Notes: generated by a model not told the origin, from the letters alone. Shown: positions 1 to 10,849, counted from the first letter of the stretch. The stretch: 64,000 bases of DNA from Bradyrhizobium erythrophlei (GCF_900129505.1 NZ_LT670818.1:5923001-5987000), one strand, 5' to 3'. Program-made: numbers and translations.

Positions 1-300
1 TTCTTGAGCTGTGCACGGGTCAGCAGTTATAGCGACACATCTCTGCCCGAACGGCGGCGCCGACGATTGGGCCGGTGCTCTTTCCGTGATCGGCAAGCTG
101 CTTTTCAAATCGTAGTCCAACGCTCCTCCTTCCCGCGTGGTGTTTCTCGGGTGCCATAAGGTGCGTGATCGAAACCAACGACGTTGGGCGTCAACGGCGG
201 GCGCATTTAGCCGTCATGCGAGCGGTGGAGGGACACGGCAATCGTTCTGCGTGCTGTCCTTGGATGGCCGTAGCGGTGCATGGACATTCCGGGCAACCTC
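1..300. other. no gene recognised at left edge
   Basis: The 300 bases before the glycosyltransferase stop codon hold only short overlapping reading frames with no recognisable protein family, no tRNA-like fold and no clear terminator. Because the window begins here, part of a neighbouring gene could be present without being recognisable. Confidence 0.4.
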
Positions 301-1131
301 CTATTTGCGAGATGGTGCCCCGACGGGCGCTTGTTTGGAGCGCCGGATGCCGCGGCGCGCGAGATCACCGACAGCGAGAATAATGAAGCCGGGCACGCTG
401 TAGGCGTAGCGGCGCCACAGGCGCCGCGGTTCCGAGCACAGCCGAAACAGCCACTCCAGCCCGTTTCGCTGTATCCAGCGTGGCGCCTGACGTTTCGTTC
501 CTGCCAGGAAGTCGAACGCAGCCCCGACGCCGATCATGACCGGGGCCTCGATGCGTCCGAGATGCCGCGCCATCCAGAATTCCTGCTTGGGCGTGCTCAG
601 CCCCACCCAAATGATGTCAGGTCGAGCCATATTGATGGCGTCAATGTCGGCCTGATCCTCGTCGGGCGTCAACTCGCGGAAGGGAGGGCAGAGCGTGCCC
701 GCCACCTCGAGGTTGGGATGAGCATTCATCAGGACCTGCTTCAGCTTGTCGGCCACACCTTCTGCACCCCCGTAGTAGAATTGCCGGTAGCCACGCAGGC
801 TCGAGACGGCCGTCATTTTCCGCATCAGATCGGGGCCATACACGCGGTCCACATTCCCCTTGCCGAGAAGGCGTAAGAGCCAAACCAAGGGCATGCCGTC
901 AGGCGTTACCATGCCGGCTTCGTTGTGAATGCTGCGCAGGCGCTGGTCGCGCCGGCTCTCCATGACGCCGTGGACGTCGCGGATGCAGACGTAATTGCGG
1001 CTGCGCTCGCTGATCCAGCGCTCAATCGTTGCGATAGCGTCGTCCAGGTTGATGGGACTGACACCGACACCAAGAATGTCGACCCGGTCGTCGCGGATTG
1101 GGCCGGCGGACCTTAACTGGCGACTTTCCAT
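301..1131 (-). CDS. WecG/TagA/CpsF-family glycosyltransferase
   Basis: This 276-residue protein matches the WecG/TagA/CpsF family, which transfers a sugar such as N-acetylmannosaminuronate or N-acetylmannosamine from a nucleotide donor to a polyprenyl-linked acceptor at the cytoplasmic membrane face. Visible family motifs are TPDGMPLVW (residues 76-84), PKQEFWM (181-187) and [11 protein letters not shown] (201-211), followed by a basic, aromatic C-terminus typical of membrane association. The length is normal for the family. The ATG at 1131 overlaps the end of the upstream decarboxylase gene by 19 bases, so the two are probably co-translated. The context says exopolysaccharide or capsule assembly. 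The exact sugar cannot be told from sequence. Confidence 0.9.
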   Translation of the reverse strand: MESRQLRSAGPIRDDRVDILGVGVSPINLDDAIATIERWISERSRNYVCIRDVHGVMESRRDQRLRSIHNEAGMVTPDGMPLVWLLRLLGKGNVDRVYGPDLMRKMTAVSSLRGYRQFYYGGAEGVADKLKQVLMNAHPNLEVAGTLCPPFRELTPDEDQADIDAINMARPDIIWVGLSTPKQEFWMARHLGRIEAPVMIGVGAAFDFLAGTKRQAPRWIQRNGLEWLFRLCSEPRRLWRRYAYSVPGFIILAVGDLARRGIRRSKQAPVGAPSRK

Positions 1132-2093
1132 ACGATCTTCTTTGCTTCGTTGGGGCTTGAGAGCAGGCTATCGAAATAGCGGATGGTCCGGCTCAGGCCT
1201 TCCTTGAGCGGCACCGCAGGCAGCCAATGCAGAATCTGTTTGGCGCGGGTGATGTCGGGGCAACGCTGTCGCGGGTCGTCCTGTGGCAGCGGTCGGAACT
1301 CGAGCCTCGAGCGCGAGCCAACAAGGGAGATGATAAGCCCGGCCAGCTCCGAAATGGTTGTTTCGAAGGGATTGCCGAGATTGACCGGTCCGTCGACGTC
1401 GCCCTCGACATTCATCAGACGCGTGAGGGCGTCGACCAGATCGTCGACATAGCAGAACGATCTCGTCTGCGACCCCGAGCCATAGATGGTGATCGGCTGG
1501 TTGTTAAGTGCCTGGATGATGAAACTGGAAACGACGCGCCCGTCCTGCGGGTGCATGTTCGGCCCGTAGGTATTGAAGATGCGCGCGACCCTTATGGCGA
1601 GCCGGTGCTGGCGCTTGTAATCGTAGAACAGCGTCTCGGCGCAGCGTTTGCCTTCGTCGTAGCAGCCGCGCGGGCCCGCCAAATTAACGTGACCGCGGTA
1701 CTCCTCGGTCTGCGGATGGACATCGGGATCGCCGTATACCTCGCTGGTGGACGCTTGCAGAATGCGGGCGCGCAGGCGCTTGGCGAGTCCCAGCATGTTG
1801 ATCGCACCAATCACGCTCGTCTTCGTCGTCTGAACCGGATCATGCTGATAGTGGATCGGCGAGGCTGGGCAGGCCAGATTGTAGATCTCGTCGACCTCGA
1901 CATAGAGAGGAAAGGTTACGTCGTGGCGCATGACCTCGAAGGCGGGCTCGCCGAGCAGTGGTTCGATGTTGCGGCGCGTACCTGTGAAATAGTTGTCGAC
2001 GCAGAGAACCTGGCACTCCTGCTCGAGCAGCCGTGCGCACAGATGCGAGCCCAGAAACCCTGCACCACCTGTAACAAGAACCCGCTTTTTCAT
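1113..2093 (-). CDS. uxs: UDP-glucuronate decarboxylase (UDP-xylose synthase)
   Basis: An extended short-chain dehydrogenase of 326 residues that would convert UDP-glucuronate to UDP-xylose with bound NAD+ in the cytoplasm. The Rossmann motif TGGAGFLG is at residues 8-15, the STSEVYGDP segment at 115-123 and the catalytic YDEGK (Tyr-x3-Lys) at 145-149. [10 protein letters not shown] (residues 74-83) is characteristic of bacterial UXS enzymes. I chose the ATG at 2093 because it begins just before the nucleotide-binding strand; an upstream in-frame extension to 2255 has no family similarity. The 292 bases to the divergent export gene (start 2386) must hold both promoters, but I see no clear operator. 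Related 4,6-dehydratases are a less likely alternative. Confidence 0.9.
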   Translation of the reverse strand: MKKRVLVTGGAGFLGSHLCARLLEQECQVLCVDNYFTGTRRNIEPLLGEPAFEVMRHDVTFPLYVEVDEIYNLACPASPIHYQHDPVQTTKTSVIGAINMLGLAKRLRARILQASTSEVYGDPDVHPQTEEYRGHVNLAGPRGCYDEGKRCAETLFYDYKRQHRLAIRVARIFNTYGPNMHPQDGRVVSSFIIQALNNQPITIYGSGSQTRSFCYVDDLVDALTRLMNVEGDVDGPVNLGNPFETTISELAGLIISLVGSRSRLEFRPLPQDDPRQRCPDITRAKQILHWLPAVPLKEGLSRTIRYFDSLLSSPNEAKKIVWKVAS

Positions 2094-2385
2094 AGCGTAC
2101 TTCCCACTTGCTGTTTTCGGCAGCTCTCCCCGCCAGCGGCCAACGCCATCTCGGGATGGTGACCGGTGCGACGAAGAATGAGAAATGCGCATTAGGGGCA
2201 GCGCAGAAGATAAGTGATCCAAAGGGGTACTCACGAAGAGCGGGTTCGTAATCACTGTTCGCGCCAGGCCACGCGCGTGCGGCCGCTAGCCTGTGTCGGC
2301 GACGCGCCGTTCGGTTCCGACGGCGGTCGGTCGGAAGCAGTTGGCGCGAAATCACGAGAACGCGCGACGTTGCGGGGAGAACGCC

Positions 2386-3732
2386 ATGAGACCTGGCCGG
2401 AGGGCAATTGCCGCCACGCTCGGGCGCAGGCGCGCAAGTGCGTTACGTCAATTTGTACGAGCAGCCGTTTTGCTTGGTGCGCTCGTATTTTCGTTCCCCG
2501 TATCTGCGGAGGCTGCGGGAGACAGCCGCGTCTATAGGCTTGCGCCGGGCGATCGGATCGCCGTGATGGTATTTGGCCAGGCGGAACTGTCGGGCGATAT
2601 TCTTGTCGACGGCGCGGGCAATATACTCCTGCCGTTCATCGGCCCGATCGAAGTCAAAGGCCTTACGGTTGACGAGTGCCAGCAACGCATTCACGATCAG
2701 CTCGCCAATGGCATTCTCAAGCAGCCGTCGGTAAGCGTACGCGTCAGCGAATTGAGGCCGCTATATGTACTCGGCGATGTGCGAGTACCTGGTGTCTATC
2801 CCTTTCGATACGGGAGCACCGTAAAAAGTGTCGTGGCTGCTGCCGGCGGGTTCGGACTGGCCGAGCAGGGCGCAACCATTTCCGATTTCCTTCTAGCCGA
2901 CGAGCGCGTGCGTCAGTTGAGCCTCCAGAAGCAGTCTTTACTCGTGCGCCGCGCGCGTATCGAAGCGCAGCGCGACGGCATGAACGCGTTCTCTCCGTCT
3001 GCCGCGCGGAAACCCGCGGAAGAAGCTGATTTCGCGGAGACGGTAGCAGGCGAAAAGGAAACCTTCGACTCTCAGCTCGCAATGTTGCAGAGCCAACTCG
3101 ACCTTCTGCGCTCGCAAAAGCCGCGCATCCAAAAGGAGATCGAGGCCCACAATGGTCTGATTGCGACCAATAAACGGCAGCTCGAAGACATCAAAGAGCA
3201 TGCCGAACAATACGGCAAGCTGGTCAAACAGGGCCTCGGCCTTGCCAACGCAGAGCTGCAGCTCAGGATCACTGAAGCGAACTACGAAAACGAGCTTTGG
3301 AAGCTGACAGCGCAAGTCTCGCGCCTGGAGATGGATAACGGCGACCTCGATCTCAAAATTCAAGAGACTGAAGTGTCTTTCAAGAAGCAGATCCTTGTCG
3401 AGTTGCGGGATGTGCGGGAGCACCTCAGGGAGCTGGACGTGACACTGCCATCGGCGCGCAAGATCCGCGCGGTGAAGCTGCAGCAGATCAGCGGCTTCGC
3501 GGGAAACGAAGCGGCTCGCTCCATCAGTGTGACGCGTGCGCGCGATGGCGCGGCCACGGTCTTCCAGGCAACTGAGACGACATCGTTGGAGCCCGGCGAC
3601 GTCATAGATGTCAAAAGACTGCTTCCCCCTGAACTGACGTACCAGGGACCCTCAGCCTCGGAGTCCGGTCTGCGACCTTCTCAAACGGGAGAAGCGGGGC
3701 CTGAGAGGCCGGTCGCTTCGGCTTCGCGGTAG
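2386..3732 (+). CDS. polysaccharide export protein (Wza/GumB-like, SLBB domain)
   Basis: A 448-residue exported protein of the outer-membrane polysaccharide exporter family. An N-terminal hydrophobic segment (about residues 21-43, ending near AEAAG) looks like a signal peptide without an obvious lipobox. The Poly_export domain follows at about 47-125 (YRLAPGDRIAVMVFGQ) and an SLBB segment at about 126-175 (LYVLGDVRVPGVYPF). Unlike short Wza proteins, the C-terminal half (about 190-370) is charged and probably coiled coil, rich in Gln, Lys and Glu. The ATG at 2386 has GGGGAGA just upstream and precedes the signal peptide; the frame opens further upstream without useful content. It probably forms the envelope conduit for the polymer made by this locus. 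Confidence 0.88.
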   Translation: MRPGRRAIAATLGRRRASALRQFVRAAVLLGALVFSFPVSAEAAGDSRVYRLAPGDRIAVMVFGQAELSGDILVDGAGNILLPFIGPIEVKGLTVDECQQRIHDQLANGILKQPSVSVRVSELRPLYVLGDVRVPGVYPFRYGSTVKSVVAAAGGFGLAEQGATISDFLLADERVRQLSLQKQSLLVRRARIEAQRDGMNAFSPSAARKPAEEADFAETVAGEKETFDSQLAMLQSQLDLLRSQKPRIQKEIEAHNGLIATNKRQLEDIKEHAEQYGKLVKQGLGLANAELQLRITEANYENELWKLTAQVSRLEMDNGDLDLKIQETEVSFKKQILVELRDVREHLRELDVTLPSARKIRAVKLQQISGFAGNEAARSISVTRARDGAATVFQATETTSLEPGDVIDVKRLLPPELTYQGPSASESGLRPSQTGEAGPERPVASASR

Positions 3733-4011
3733 TAGCTGGTGCGGGATAGCCGCGGTCGCGGCTGCCCGGAAGAATAGTGGCGTCGGCCATGGGGATAAGG
3801 GGTAAGTCCAAATGACCATGATCTGTGCTTCAAGGCTGAGTTACTTGAGCGACCATGGTCGCTTGCTGCCCGCAGGCGGCGACTCGCACCGCTCAACTGG
3901 ATCGCATTTCTGGCCGCGAGGGCCCGAGGACCAAGGCCGGGTCGACGGCCGACGGTCCCGACCGCATTTCGATCACGAGCTATTTCTTGCAATCCAGTTT
4001 AGGCAGTTATC

Positions 4012-5169
4012 ATGACCGCGACGAGCGTCGCAGATCAAGCATTGAACCGATTCGTAGTTTCGATTGCCTGCGCCGTCTATCTTGTCGGCTATGCGGGCTA
4101 TTGCTTTGCCGAGAGCCTAGGTTCGCTTCGGTACGTCGTTTATGCCGTGCCGCCAATCCTCGTTGCATCCCTCATGCTCCAGCGCACCCCGACAAGCAAC
4201 AAGGCCGCCATGGTCTTCTTTCTTACGTACCTGTCATTGGCTCCCCTGGGATATTTGATTGGCGTCAAAGATACTGATTTCTTCTTCAATAATTTTATAA
4301 TTATGGTTTTGATTATTGTCAGCTTTGTTCCGACGATTAATGTTGGCGTCGAGCACATCCGTTTCGTTTTTCTGTGTTCCGTGGTTTACTTTGTCTTGGC
4401 CTATTCGCTCACAGAGCACGGAGGAGTTCGCCTCTTCCAAATATTGGAAAGTGGTACTGGTTCAGGTCTCGAAGACGGCTATGACAATCACCAAGGGGGT
4501 CTTCTTGGTCCTATATATGCGGTTTTTTTGTACGCTATTGGCGCCAAGATCCAGTTCCTCCTAGCTCTCGTTATGAGCCTCTTGGGTGGAAAGCGTATAG
4601 GCGTCGTCGCCATTCTTGTCGGCCTGGCTTCTATCTTCTTGTTCCGGAAAGCCGCGGCGCTCAAAAAAAGGCGCAATCGCTTTATCTTCCTTTTGGCGAC
4701 CCTGGGTGTCATCAATATAGCGGGATCAAATATGTTCTATCTCTCTCAATATACTTATGAGAGTCTAAGCATGAGCGTCCCGATTGAAGAAATCATGCTG
4801 GGTCGGTACGTGATCGGCTCCGAGATGGCCCGCGTGATCGACAGCAGGTCTGCGGTCGAGTCGCTTATTGGATTCGGTCCGGGCGGCGCCGACGCTCTGG
4901 CAACGCTCGTATCGTCGGGAACTCTCAAAGAGCCACACAATGATTGGTTAAAAATACATTACGATTATGGGATTTTGGGATCTATCGCCATAACCGTGTT
5001 CATCGCCCTTGTTTTTTCGACCTCCGCGACCGGGGCCGTAATCGCGATCGCGAGCGCGATTTTAATGACGACGGACAACGTCGTCATGTACTTTTTTTAT
5101 CAGTTCCCGATCGTCCTGATGGTCGGCTATTCCGCGCTGAGGGAATCCCGTGTGCAGGGGACGGCATAG
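4012..5169 (+). CDS. O-antigen ligase/polymerase-like membrane protein
   Basis: A 385-residue, very hydrophobic protein with about ten predicted membrane segments and a longer soluble loop at about residues 240-300 containing GFGPGGADAL and PHNDWLKIHYDYG. The PHNDWL-like segment in the large periplasmic loop resembles the His-containing loop of Wzy polymerases and WaaL ligases. Base composition is visibly more AT-rich than its neighbours between about 4250 and 4780, as is common for Wzy genes, which suggests separate acquisition. It sits between the export gene and the beta-helix gene on the same strand. It most likely polymerises or ligates the repeat unit at the periplasmic face. The preceding 279 bases show no supportable gene. 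Confidence 0.72.
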   Translation: MTATSVADQALNRFVVSIACAVYLVGYAGYCFAESLGSLRYVVYAVPPILVASLMLQRTPTSNKAAMVFFLTYLSLAPLGYLIGVKDTDFFFNNFIIMVLIIVSFVPTINVGVEHIRFVFLCSVVYFVLAYSLTEHGGVRLFQILESGTGSGLEDGYDNHQGGLLGPIYAVFLYAIGAKIQFLLALVMSLLGGKRIGVVAILVGLASIFLFRKAAALKKRRNRFIFLLATLGVINIAGSNMFYLSQYTYESLSMSVPIEEIMLGRYVIGSEMARVIDSRSAVESLIGFGPGGADALATLVSSGTLKEPHNDWLKIHYDYGILGSIAITVFIALVFSTSATGAVIAIASAILMTTDNVVMYFFYQFPIVLMVGYSALRESRVQGTA

Positions 5170-5263
5170 CGTTCAAGTCGCTGAAGTGGAAACTCTGCTG
5201 CTCCAGGAGCCCTGCGCCGTCCTACCTGTCCTTGCTTCGGGATTTTTCTGAAGGTTCGTCGCG

Positions 5264-7354
5264 ATGATAGCAAGGCTAATAATCCTCGGAGGCATTCTAC
5301 TGACGTCGCTTCCCGGCTGGTCGGCAGAACCGCTGGCTGACATCTACGTGTCCACCGCCGGAAACGATAGCTGGTCGGGGCGTCTCGCGGAACCCGTGGC
5401 GGACGGCATGGACGGACCGGTGGCGACGCTGGAGCAAGCCAGACTGCAGGTTGCGCAACTGCGCCGGCGACAGCCCGGACGCGATCGGCCGGTTTTGGTC
5501 TCCATTCGCGGCGGCGTCTACTATCTCGATCAGCCGCTCAGGTTCGGGCCGGAGGACTCCGGCACGGAAAGATCGCCGACAATCTATAAGGCGTTTGGTG
5601 ACGAGCGGCCGGTGCTGAGCGGCGGCGTTCGGATCACCCATTGGCAAGTCACCGCCGAAGGGCGTTGGCAAACAACGCTGGATGATGTGCAGGCCGGAAA
5701 ATGGTCGTTCGCCCAGCTGTTCGTCAACGATCAGCGGCGCTATCGTCCACGCCTACCCAAGCAGGGTTACTACTATATTGCCGAGCAACTCGGCCAGCGC
5801 GAATTCGGCTTCGCGGCTGACGAGATCCGCGCCGATTGGGCCAATCTAAGTGACGTGGAGGTTATGTCGTTTCACGACTGGGCGGCGTCACGTATGCGGA
5901 TCGGCTCAGTGGCCCCCGCGCAACACCGCGTGGTGTTCACCGGCCAGAGTTGGGAAATGTTTGCCAAGGGGCATCGCTACCTGGTGGACAACGTGCGCGA
6001 GGCGCTGAGCGAACCCGGCCAGTGGTATCTGGACCGGCCGCTCGGCCGATTGACTTACATTCCGAAAGCCGGTGAGCAACCGGACCAAGCCGAGGTGATC
6101 GCACCGCGGGTCGAACAGGTGCTGGTGTTGCAGGGTGACCTTGCCAGCAAGCGTTGGGTCCAGCACGTCCAGTTCAGTGGCCTGACCTTCGCCCACACCA
6201 ACTGGACCATGCCCCCCGCCGGCCAGGCCTTCCCCCAGGCCGAAATAGGCCTCAACGCGGCGATCGTCGCGATCGCCGCTCGGCAGATCGTGTTCGAACG
6301 CTGCGCCGTGCGGCATGTCGGCGGCTATGGCATGGCCTTCGGTTCTGGGTCACAGAACAATCGTGTGGAGAGCTGTGAGCTAGTCGACCTGGCGGGCGGC
6401 GGCGTGAAGATCGGACACGCGGGGTTTGGGACCTGGGATCAGATCAAACAAATATCGGACGATCCCGAAATGCACGTATCCCACCACGTAATCCGGAACT
6501 GTCTTGTCGCGCACGGCGGACGCCTGCACCCGGGAGCAGTGGGAGTCTGGATCGGACAGTCTTCGTACAACACGATCGAGCACAATGACATCTTCGATTT
6601 CTACCAGACCGGAATTTCCGTCGGTTGGACCTGGGGCTACGGCCCTAGTGACGCCCATCACAACGATATTGGCTTCAATCACGTGTACACTATCGGCCAG
6701 CTCGTGACGTCGGATATGGGGGGGATCTACACGCTTGGCGTTCAGTCCGGCACCGTTGTGCACGACAACCATGTCCATGACATCCAGTCGTTGGACTATG
6801 GAGGCTGGGGTCTGTACGCCGATGAAGGTTCGACCGACATCGTGATGGAAAGAAACCTCGTGCACCACACGAAAACCGGTGGCTTCTTCCAGCACTTTGG
6901 TAAGGAGAACCGCATCCGGAACAACATTTTTGCCTTCGGGACTCAGTTCCAGCTGGAAGGGACCAGACCCGAATCGCACGTGTCATTCCATTTCGAACGC
7001 AACATCGTCTTCTGGGATAATGACAGCCCGTTGATGGGCGGGTGCCATTCGGCTTCGGTACCGTGCGAGATCAACTTTAAACTGGACCACAACGTGTATT
7101 GGAACGCCGCTGGCAAGCTGCCTGTGTTTCCGGGCAATCTCAACCTGGATCAGTGGCGGGAGAGGGACCAAGACAGGCACTCACTTGTCGCCAATCCGCT
7201 CTTTGCGGATGCCAAGAACGGCAACTTCCAATTGCAACCGGCTTCGCCGGCGCTGGAGGTCGGCTTCCGGCCCTTTGATGCGATGAAGGCGGGCCGGCAA
7301 GGGCCTCCCTTGCTGACCAAGGACTTGCCGACTGTGCCTCCGGCATTCCCATAA
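5264..7354 (+). CDS. secreted right-handed beta-helix protein
   Basis: A 696-residue protein with a clear signal peptide (about residues 1-21, cleavage near GWSAEP) and a DUF1565-like N-terminal segment starting DIYVSTAGNDSWSG. The region of about 300-600 contains repeated short segments ending in NxI, HNDI or RNN types (for example NTIEHNDIFDF and ERNLVHHTKTGG), the pattern of a parallel beta-helix seen in pectate-lyase-like and epimerase-like enzymes. The position inside a polysaccharide locus suggests it cleaves or modifies the exported glycan, perhaps as a lyase or glycosidase that clears periplasmic polymer. Catalytic residues cannot be assigned by eye. The ATG at 5264 is supported by the signal peptide immediately after it. 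Confidence 0.82.
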   Translation: MIARLIILGGILLTSLPGWSAEPLADIYVSTAGNDSWSGRLAEPVADGMDGPVATLEQARLQVAQLRRRQPGRDRPVLVSIRGGVYYLDQPLRFGPEDSGTERSPTIYKAFGDERPVLSGGVRITHWQVTAEGRWQTTLDDVQAGKWSFAQLFVNDQRRYRPRLPKQGYYYIAEQLGQREFGFAADEIRADWANLSDVEVMSFHDWAASRMRIGSVAPAQHRVVFTGQSWEMFAKGHRYLVDNVREALSEPGQWYLDRPLGRLTYIPKAGEQPDQAEVIAPRVEQVLVLQGDLASKRWVQHVQFSGLTFAHTNWTMPPAGQAFPQAEIGLNAAIVAIAARQIVFERCAVRHVGGYGMAFGSGSQNNRVESCELVDLAGGGVKIGHAGFGTWDQIKQISDDPEMHVSHHVIRNCLVAHGGRLHPGAVGVWIGQSSYNTIEHNDIFDFYQTGISVGWTWGYGPSDAHHNDIGFNHVYTIGQLVTSDMGGIYTLGVQSGTVVHDNHVHDIQSLDYGGWGLYADEGSTDIVMERNLVHHTKTGGFFQHFGKENRIRNNIFAFGTQFQLEGTRPESHVSFHFERNIVFWDNDSPLMGGCHSASVPCEINFKLDHNVYWNAAGKLPVFPGNLNLDQWRERDQDRHSLVANPLFADAKNGNFQLQPASPALEVGFRPFDAMKAGRQGPPLLTKDLPTVPPAFP

Positions 7355-7501
7355 GAACATATCGTTTTCACGGTCTAGTCGGCACGCCAGAGCCCGGGCC
7401 AAACCGGATTACTCCATCGTTGCGTTATTCAATTGGCGTCGATCCCGAGTATCGTGAGGCGCGAGGCGCTGAAGAGAGATGCTTTTTGGGAAGCGATTGC
7501 G

Positions 7502-7680
7502 ATGTGAAACAAGCCGACGATTTTGGTGACCGGCACGGGCGGATTTATTGATAGGGCGTGCGCGGCCGCAACGGTGACAATTCGCGGCTAAGAATCGTCC
7601 TCGGCTGGGAGCCCAAGACGCCGCTATCTATCGGGTCAACTGCATCAGCCTGTGGAGACCGCGGCCGGACGGGCCGGAAG
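7502..7680 (+). pseudogene. collapsed sugar-nucleotide epimerase relic
   Basis: Two scraps of one extended SDR epimerase lie side by side. The frame starting with ATG at 7502 reads Met, stop (TGA), then NKPTILVTGTGGFI, the N-terminal Rossmann strand and glycine motif. From 7558, in another frame, the text reads VRGRNGDNSRLRIVLGWEPK, which I recognise as the C-terminal end of GDP-mannose 3,5-epimerase-like proteins (RGRNSDNT...LGWEP). About 300 internal codons are missing and codon 2 is a stop. The gene is therefore dead. It would once have supplied a sugar nucleotide to this locus. Confidence 0.75.
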
Positions 7681-7758
7681 TCGCGTTGGCCAATCAAACA
7701 GGATGCGTTCACGCGAACATGTGTCGCGGAGACACTGAGAACCGGGAAGAGGGCGAGA

Positions 7759-9237
7759 ATGACAGATGCGGGCGCGATTCTTCCGCGGAGCGAAACGCCG
7801 AAGAGCCGCTATCCTGGCCGGCGTAGGGGTGATGCGGGAGATGCGGGATTTGCCGATCGATTTCGAAAGCCCATTGTCGCCGCGACGTTGATGTTTGGCG
7901 ATGTCGTTGCCGCCATTGCCGCCATTTCACTCAGTCGAGCGTTGATCGGGATGACCGGCGCGCAACCGCCGAGCCCCAACCACCTCCTGATAGCATTGCT
8001 CATTTTGACGTTTTTCTGCGTTCGCCTCTACACCGGATGTGGGCCTAGCCCCTATGAGCGATTTCGGCTTCGTACAATCGGTATTGTGGGTTTCGTGGCG
8101 ATCGAATTACTGATCGGAGCCCCGAATGGCCAGTTGGGCCTGCTTCTTGTGACCGGATTTAGCGACGCGCTCCACCTGGTGATCTTCGGTCACTACGTTG
8201 AGGCGATGATGCGGACTCTATTGATCCATCTCGACCTGTGGGGCGCTTCGGTTGTCCTAGTCGGCTGTGGTGACAACAGCCGAAAATTGGCGCAGTTGCT
8301 GGCGCATCAGCCCTCCCTCGGGTTGAGACCGATCGGATTCATCGAGACTTCTCGTGACCGAGATTTGCGTGACGCGGCACTTCCGTTGCCGCTGATCGGA
8401 GCGATAGCGGATCTGGGCCGAATCGGTCCTCATGTCGAATTCGCAATTTTCGACTCCGCGGATGAACTCTCCGCGCTGACATCCACCCCGCAGGCATGGA
8501 TGTCGTCTTGCCGCCTCTTGCTGGTCGAGGATGTGCACGATTTGCAGAGCTTGTGGTTGCGTACGCGGATGCTCGGCGGGGCAATCGCAATTGAGATCAG
8601 GCGCGACCTCTGTTTGCGACACAATCAGGTGCTTAAGCGCGCCATCGATATTGTCTTCGCGATCCCCATTGCGCTGCTGGTATGTCCGATCACCGCCGTT
8701 CTTGCGGTTGCCATTAAGCTCGTCGATCCGGGCCCCGCGTTCTACGTTCAGGAGCGTGTCGGGCGCAACTCGACGAAATTGCGGGTTTTGAAGCTTCGCA
8801 CGATGTATGCTGACGCCGAGCAACGGTTGGAGGAACATCTGTGCCGCGATCCGCAGGCGCGGGCGGAATGGCAGCGCTTTTTCAAGCTCGCCTACGACCC
8901 TCGGGTGCTGCCGATCATCGGAAACTTCATGCGGCACACCAGCCTCGACGAGCTGCCGCAGCTCTGGAACGTAATCCGTGGCGATATGAGTCTCGTCGGT
9001 CCGCGGCCTTTTCCCGCGTATCATATGAACGGCTTTGATTACGAGTTTCGCGTCATTCGTGTCAGCGTTCCGCCTGGCATCACCGGCATGTGGCAGGTCT
9101 CATCGCGGAGCAACGGCGACTTGCAGGTTCAGAAGGCGCAAGATCTCTTCTATATTCGAAACTGGTCCATGTGGCTCGACGTTTACATCCTGTTGCAGAC
9201 AGTGATTGTTGTTCTGAACGGCAGAGGCGCCAAGTGA
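7759..9237 (+). CDS. polyprenyl-phosphate sugar-1-phosphate transferase (WbaP/ExoY type)
   Basis: A 492-residue initiating transferase that loads a sugar phosphate from a nucleotide sugar onto undecaprenyl phosphate. The N-terminal half has several membrane helices and a degenerate CoA-binding-like domain ([16 protein letters not shown]). The C-terminal bacterial sugar transferase domain starts with the membrane hairpin [16 protein letters not shown] and carries [39 protein letters not shown] and the [14 protein letters not shown] segment. This full two-part architecture fits WbaP-like rather than short ExoY-like proteins. I chose the ATG at 7759, preceded by GAGGGCGAGA, because the frame upstream (7558-7758) is the epimerase relic. 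The last known step-one enzyme of this locus sits next to accessory DNA. Confidence 0.9.
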   Translation: MTDAGAILPRSETPKSRYPGRRRGDAGDAGFADRFRKPIVAATLMFGDVVAAIAAISLSRALIGMTGAQPPSPNHLLIALLILTFFCVRLYTGCGPSPYERFRLRTIGIVGFVAIELLIGAPNGQLGLLLVTGFSDALHLVIFGHYVEAMMRTLLIHLDLWGASVVLVGCGDNSRKLAQLLAHQPSLGLRPIGFIETSRDRDLRDAALPLPLIGAIADLGRIGPHVEFAIFDSADELSALTSTPQAWMSSCRLLLVEDVHDLQSLWLRTRMLGGAIAIEIRRDLCLRHNQVLKRAIDIVFAIPIALLVCPITAVLAVAIKLVDPGPAFYVQERVGRNSTKLRVLKLRTMYADAEQRLEEHLCRDPQARAEWQRFFKLAYDPRVLPIIGNFMRHTSLDELPQLWNVIRGDMSLVGPRPFPAYHMNGFDYEFRVIRVSVPPGITGMWQVSSRSNGDLQVQKAQDLFYIRNWSMWLDVYILLQTVIVVLNGRGAK

Positions 9238-9620
9238 ATTCGCTGGGATTGGGAGAATCGATCATCGCCGTGCGCCTAGCAATTGCGTATTTTCATCGGG
9301 GCGTAAACAATGAACATGGCACCATGGTCGTGGACTGTGGGGCGCGCGGCTAATGTCGTTAGCCCTGCGCCGCGTGACGTGACCTGTGGTGCGCCGCGCT
9401 TTCGGCCGATCCCGGTGCACTGCTGTCCCACACGCCTGAATGGATCGACATGATATGCGCGGTGGATGGATGGATGGACGGACGCGAGCCGCCTCTACGT
9501 GGGGCCATCGGGGCGCCACGTCGTCCTGCCGATGGTCGCGAAGCGTATATGTAACCTTAATATCATCGAGGAGTCTCTCCCACAGGGATGGGGGGTCGGG
9601 GGGCTTGTCATCCCGGCATC
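9238..9620. other. non-coding junction before recombinase relic
   Basis: No convincing gene. The stretch has a short tandem GGATGGATGGACGG run near 9465-9480 and then merges into the first recognisable codons of the ruined recombinase. It marks the border between the polysaccharide locus and the accessory region. Confidence 0.4.
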
Positions 9621-10849
9621 CGCACTTTGCTGGTCGAGAAAACCGACCGTCTTTATCGTAACCTTGAGGATTGGGTGCTCCTCGACGAGCTTAACATCGA
9701 AATCCACCTCGTGAAGGAAGGTGTTGTTCTCTCGCAAGATTCAAAATCGTCCGAGAAATTCTTCCACGGCATCAAGGTTCTGATTGGCAAAGAATTACAT
9801 CGACAATCTTCCGGAAGAAGCTCGCAAAGGCCAGCAAGAGAAAGCCGAGCAGGGCATCTGGCCGACCAAGGCTCCGCTCGGCTATCTCAACGTACCGGGC
9901 GCGGACGGCAAGCGCATTATCGCGCCCGATCCCGCCGTCGCATCCATCATCACCAAGATGTTCGAATGGTACGCGCCGGGCGTCCTCTCGCTAGAGGAAA
10001 TTGCCGACAAGGCTCACGCGGCGGGCCTTTCGTATCGGCGGACGAGTGCCGCCGTTCCCGTGAGCGCCGTGCATACCATCCCACACAATCGCATCTATAC
10101 TGGTGAGTTTGTCTCGAAAGGCCGCATCTTTAAGGGACGCCACACGCCTTTGATCTCTTTGGACCTGTTCGAGCGGGTTCAGGATGCGCTTAACAGCCGC
10201 CAGAGGAAGAAGCTCCGCCGTGTGAAGAATGACTTTGCGTTCTCGACGCTCGTGCGCTGCGGCCATTGTGGCTGCGCCCTGACCGGAGACATCAAGAAAG
10301 GCCGCTACATCTACTATCGCCGCACGGGCTACAAAGGGCGCTGTCCGGAGCCCTATCTCCCCGGAAGCCGTTCTGTCTAGGAAGTTCTCGGAATTGTTGC
10401 GCCAACTCGACATTGGCGAGCCCGCTCTTCAGTTCGTCTCGGAAGGCCTTAAGTCCAGCCATGTGGATCAAGCCAAGGAGCACGTGGAAGCGATCAAGGG
10501 GTTGCAGGCAGAATACGACCGAATCCAGTCGCGCATTCAGGACGTCGATAAGCTGGACGCAAAAGTGGACCCCGGCATGTTCGAGCGCCTGTCTGCCGAC
10601 TGGCGCAAGCAGCAGGACCGGTGCTTGCGCGAGATCGAGCGCCGCTAATCAGCCGATCAGCACTACCTTGAGGAAGGTGTCACCGTCCTTGAGATGGCGA
10701 GGAACGCCCAACGCCTGTTCGATAGCGAGGAACCGATGCAGAGGCGGCGGCTCCTCAATTTCGTGGTTTCGAACTCCACATGGGCGAATGGAGAGCTGAA
10801 TGCTGACTTACGCGAACCATTTGGATTTATTGCTGAAATGGCCAAGTTT
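9621..10849 (+). pseudogene. large serine recombinase, frameshifted
   Basis: The central and C-terminal parts of a large serine recombinase are readable across two frameshifts and one in-frame stop. First frame: TLLVEKTDRLYRNLEDWV (end of the resolvase catalytic domain). After a shift near 9785: AKNYIDNLPEEARKG, the recombinase domain and a zinc ribbon with LVRCGHCGCALTGDIKKG. After a second shift near 10360: RKFSELLRQLDIGEP and a coiled coil. A TAA at 10646-10648 interrupts the frame, which then continues to RLLNFVVSNSTWANGEL and AEMAKF. The N-terminal half of the catalytic domain, including the active serine, is missing. The 3' end lies about 50 bases from the 3' end of the tRNA-Gln gene. 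Confidence 0.85.

Noticed and set aside
9465..9480. GGATGGATGGACGG run as a possible CRISPR or satellite
   Set aside because: Only three short units without spacers; too small for an array.
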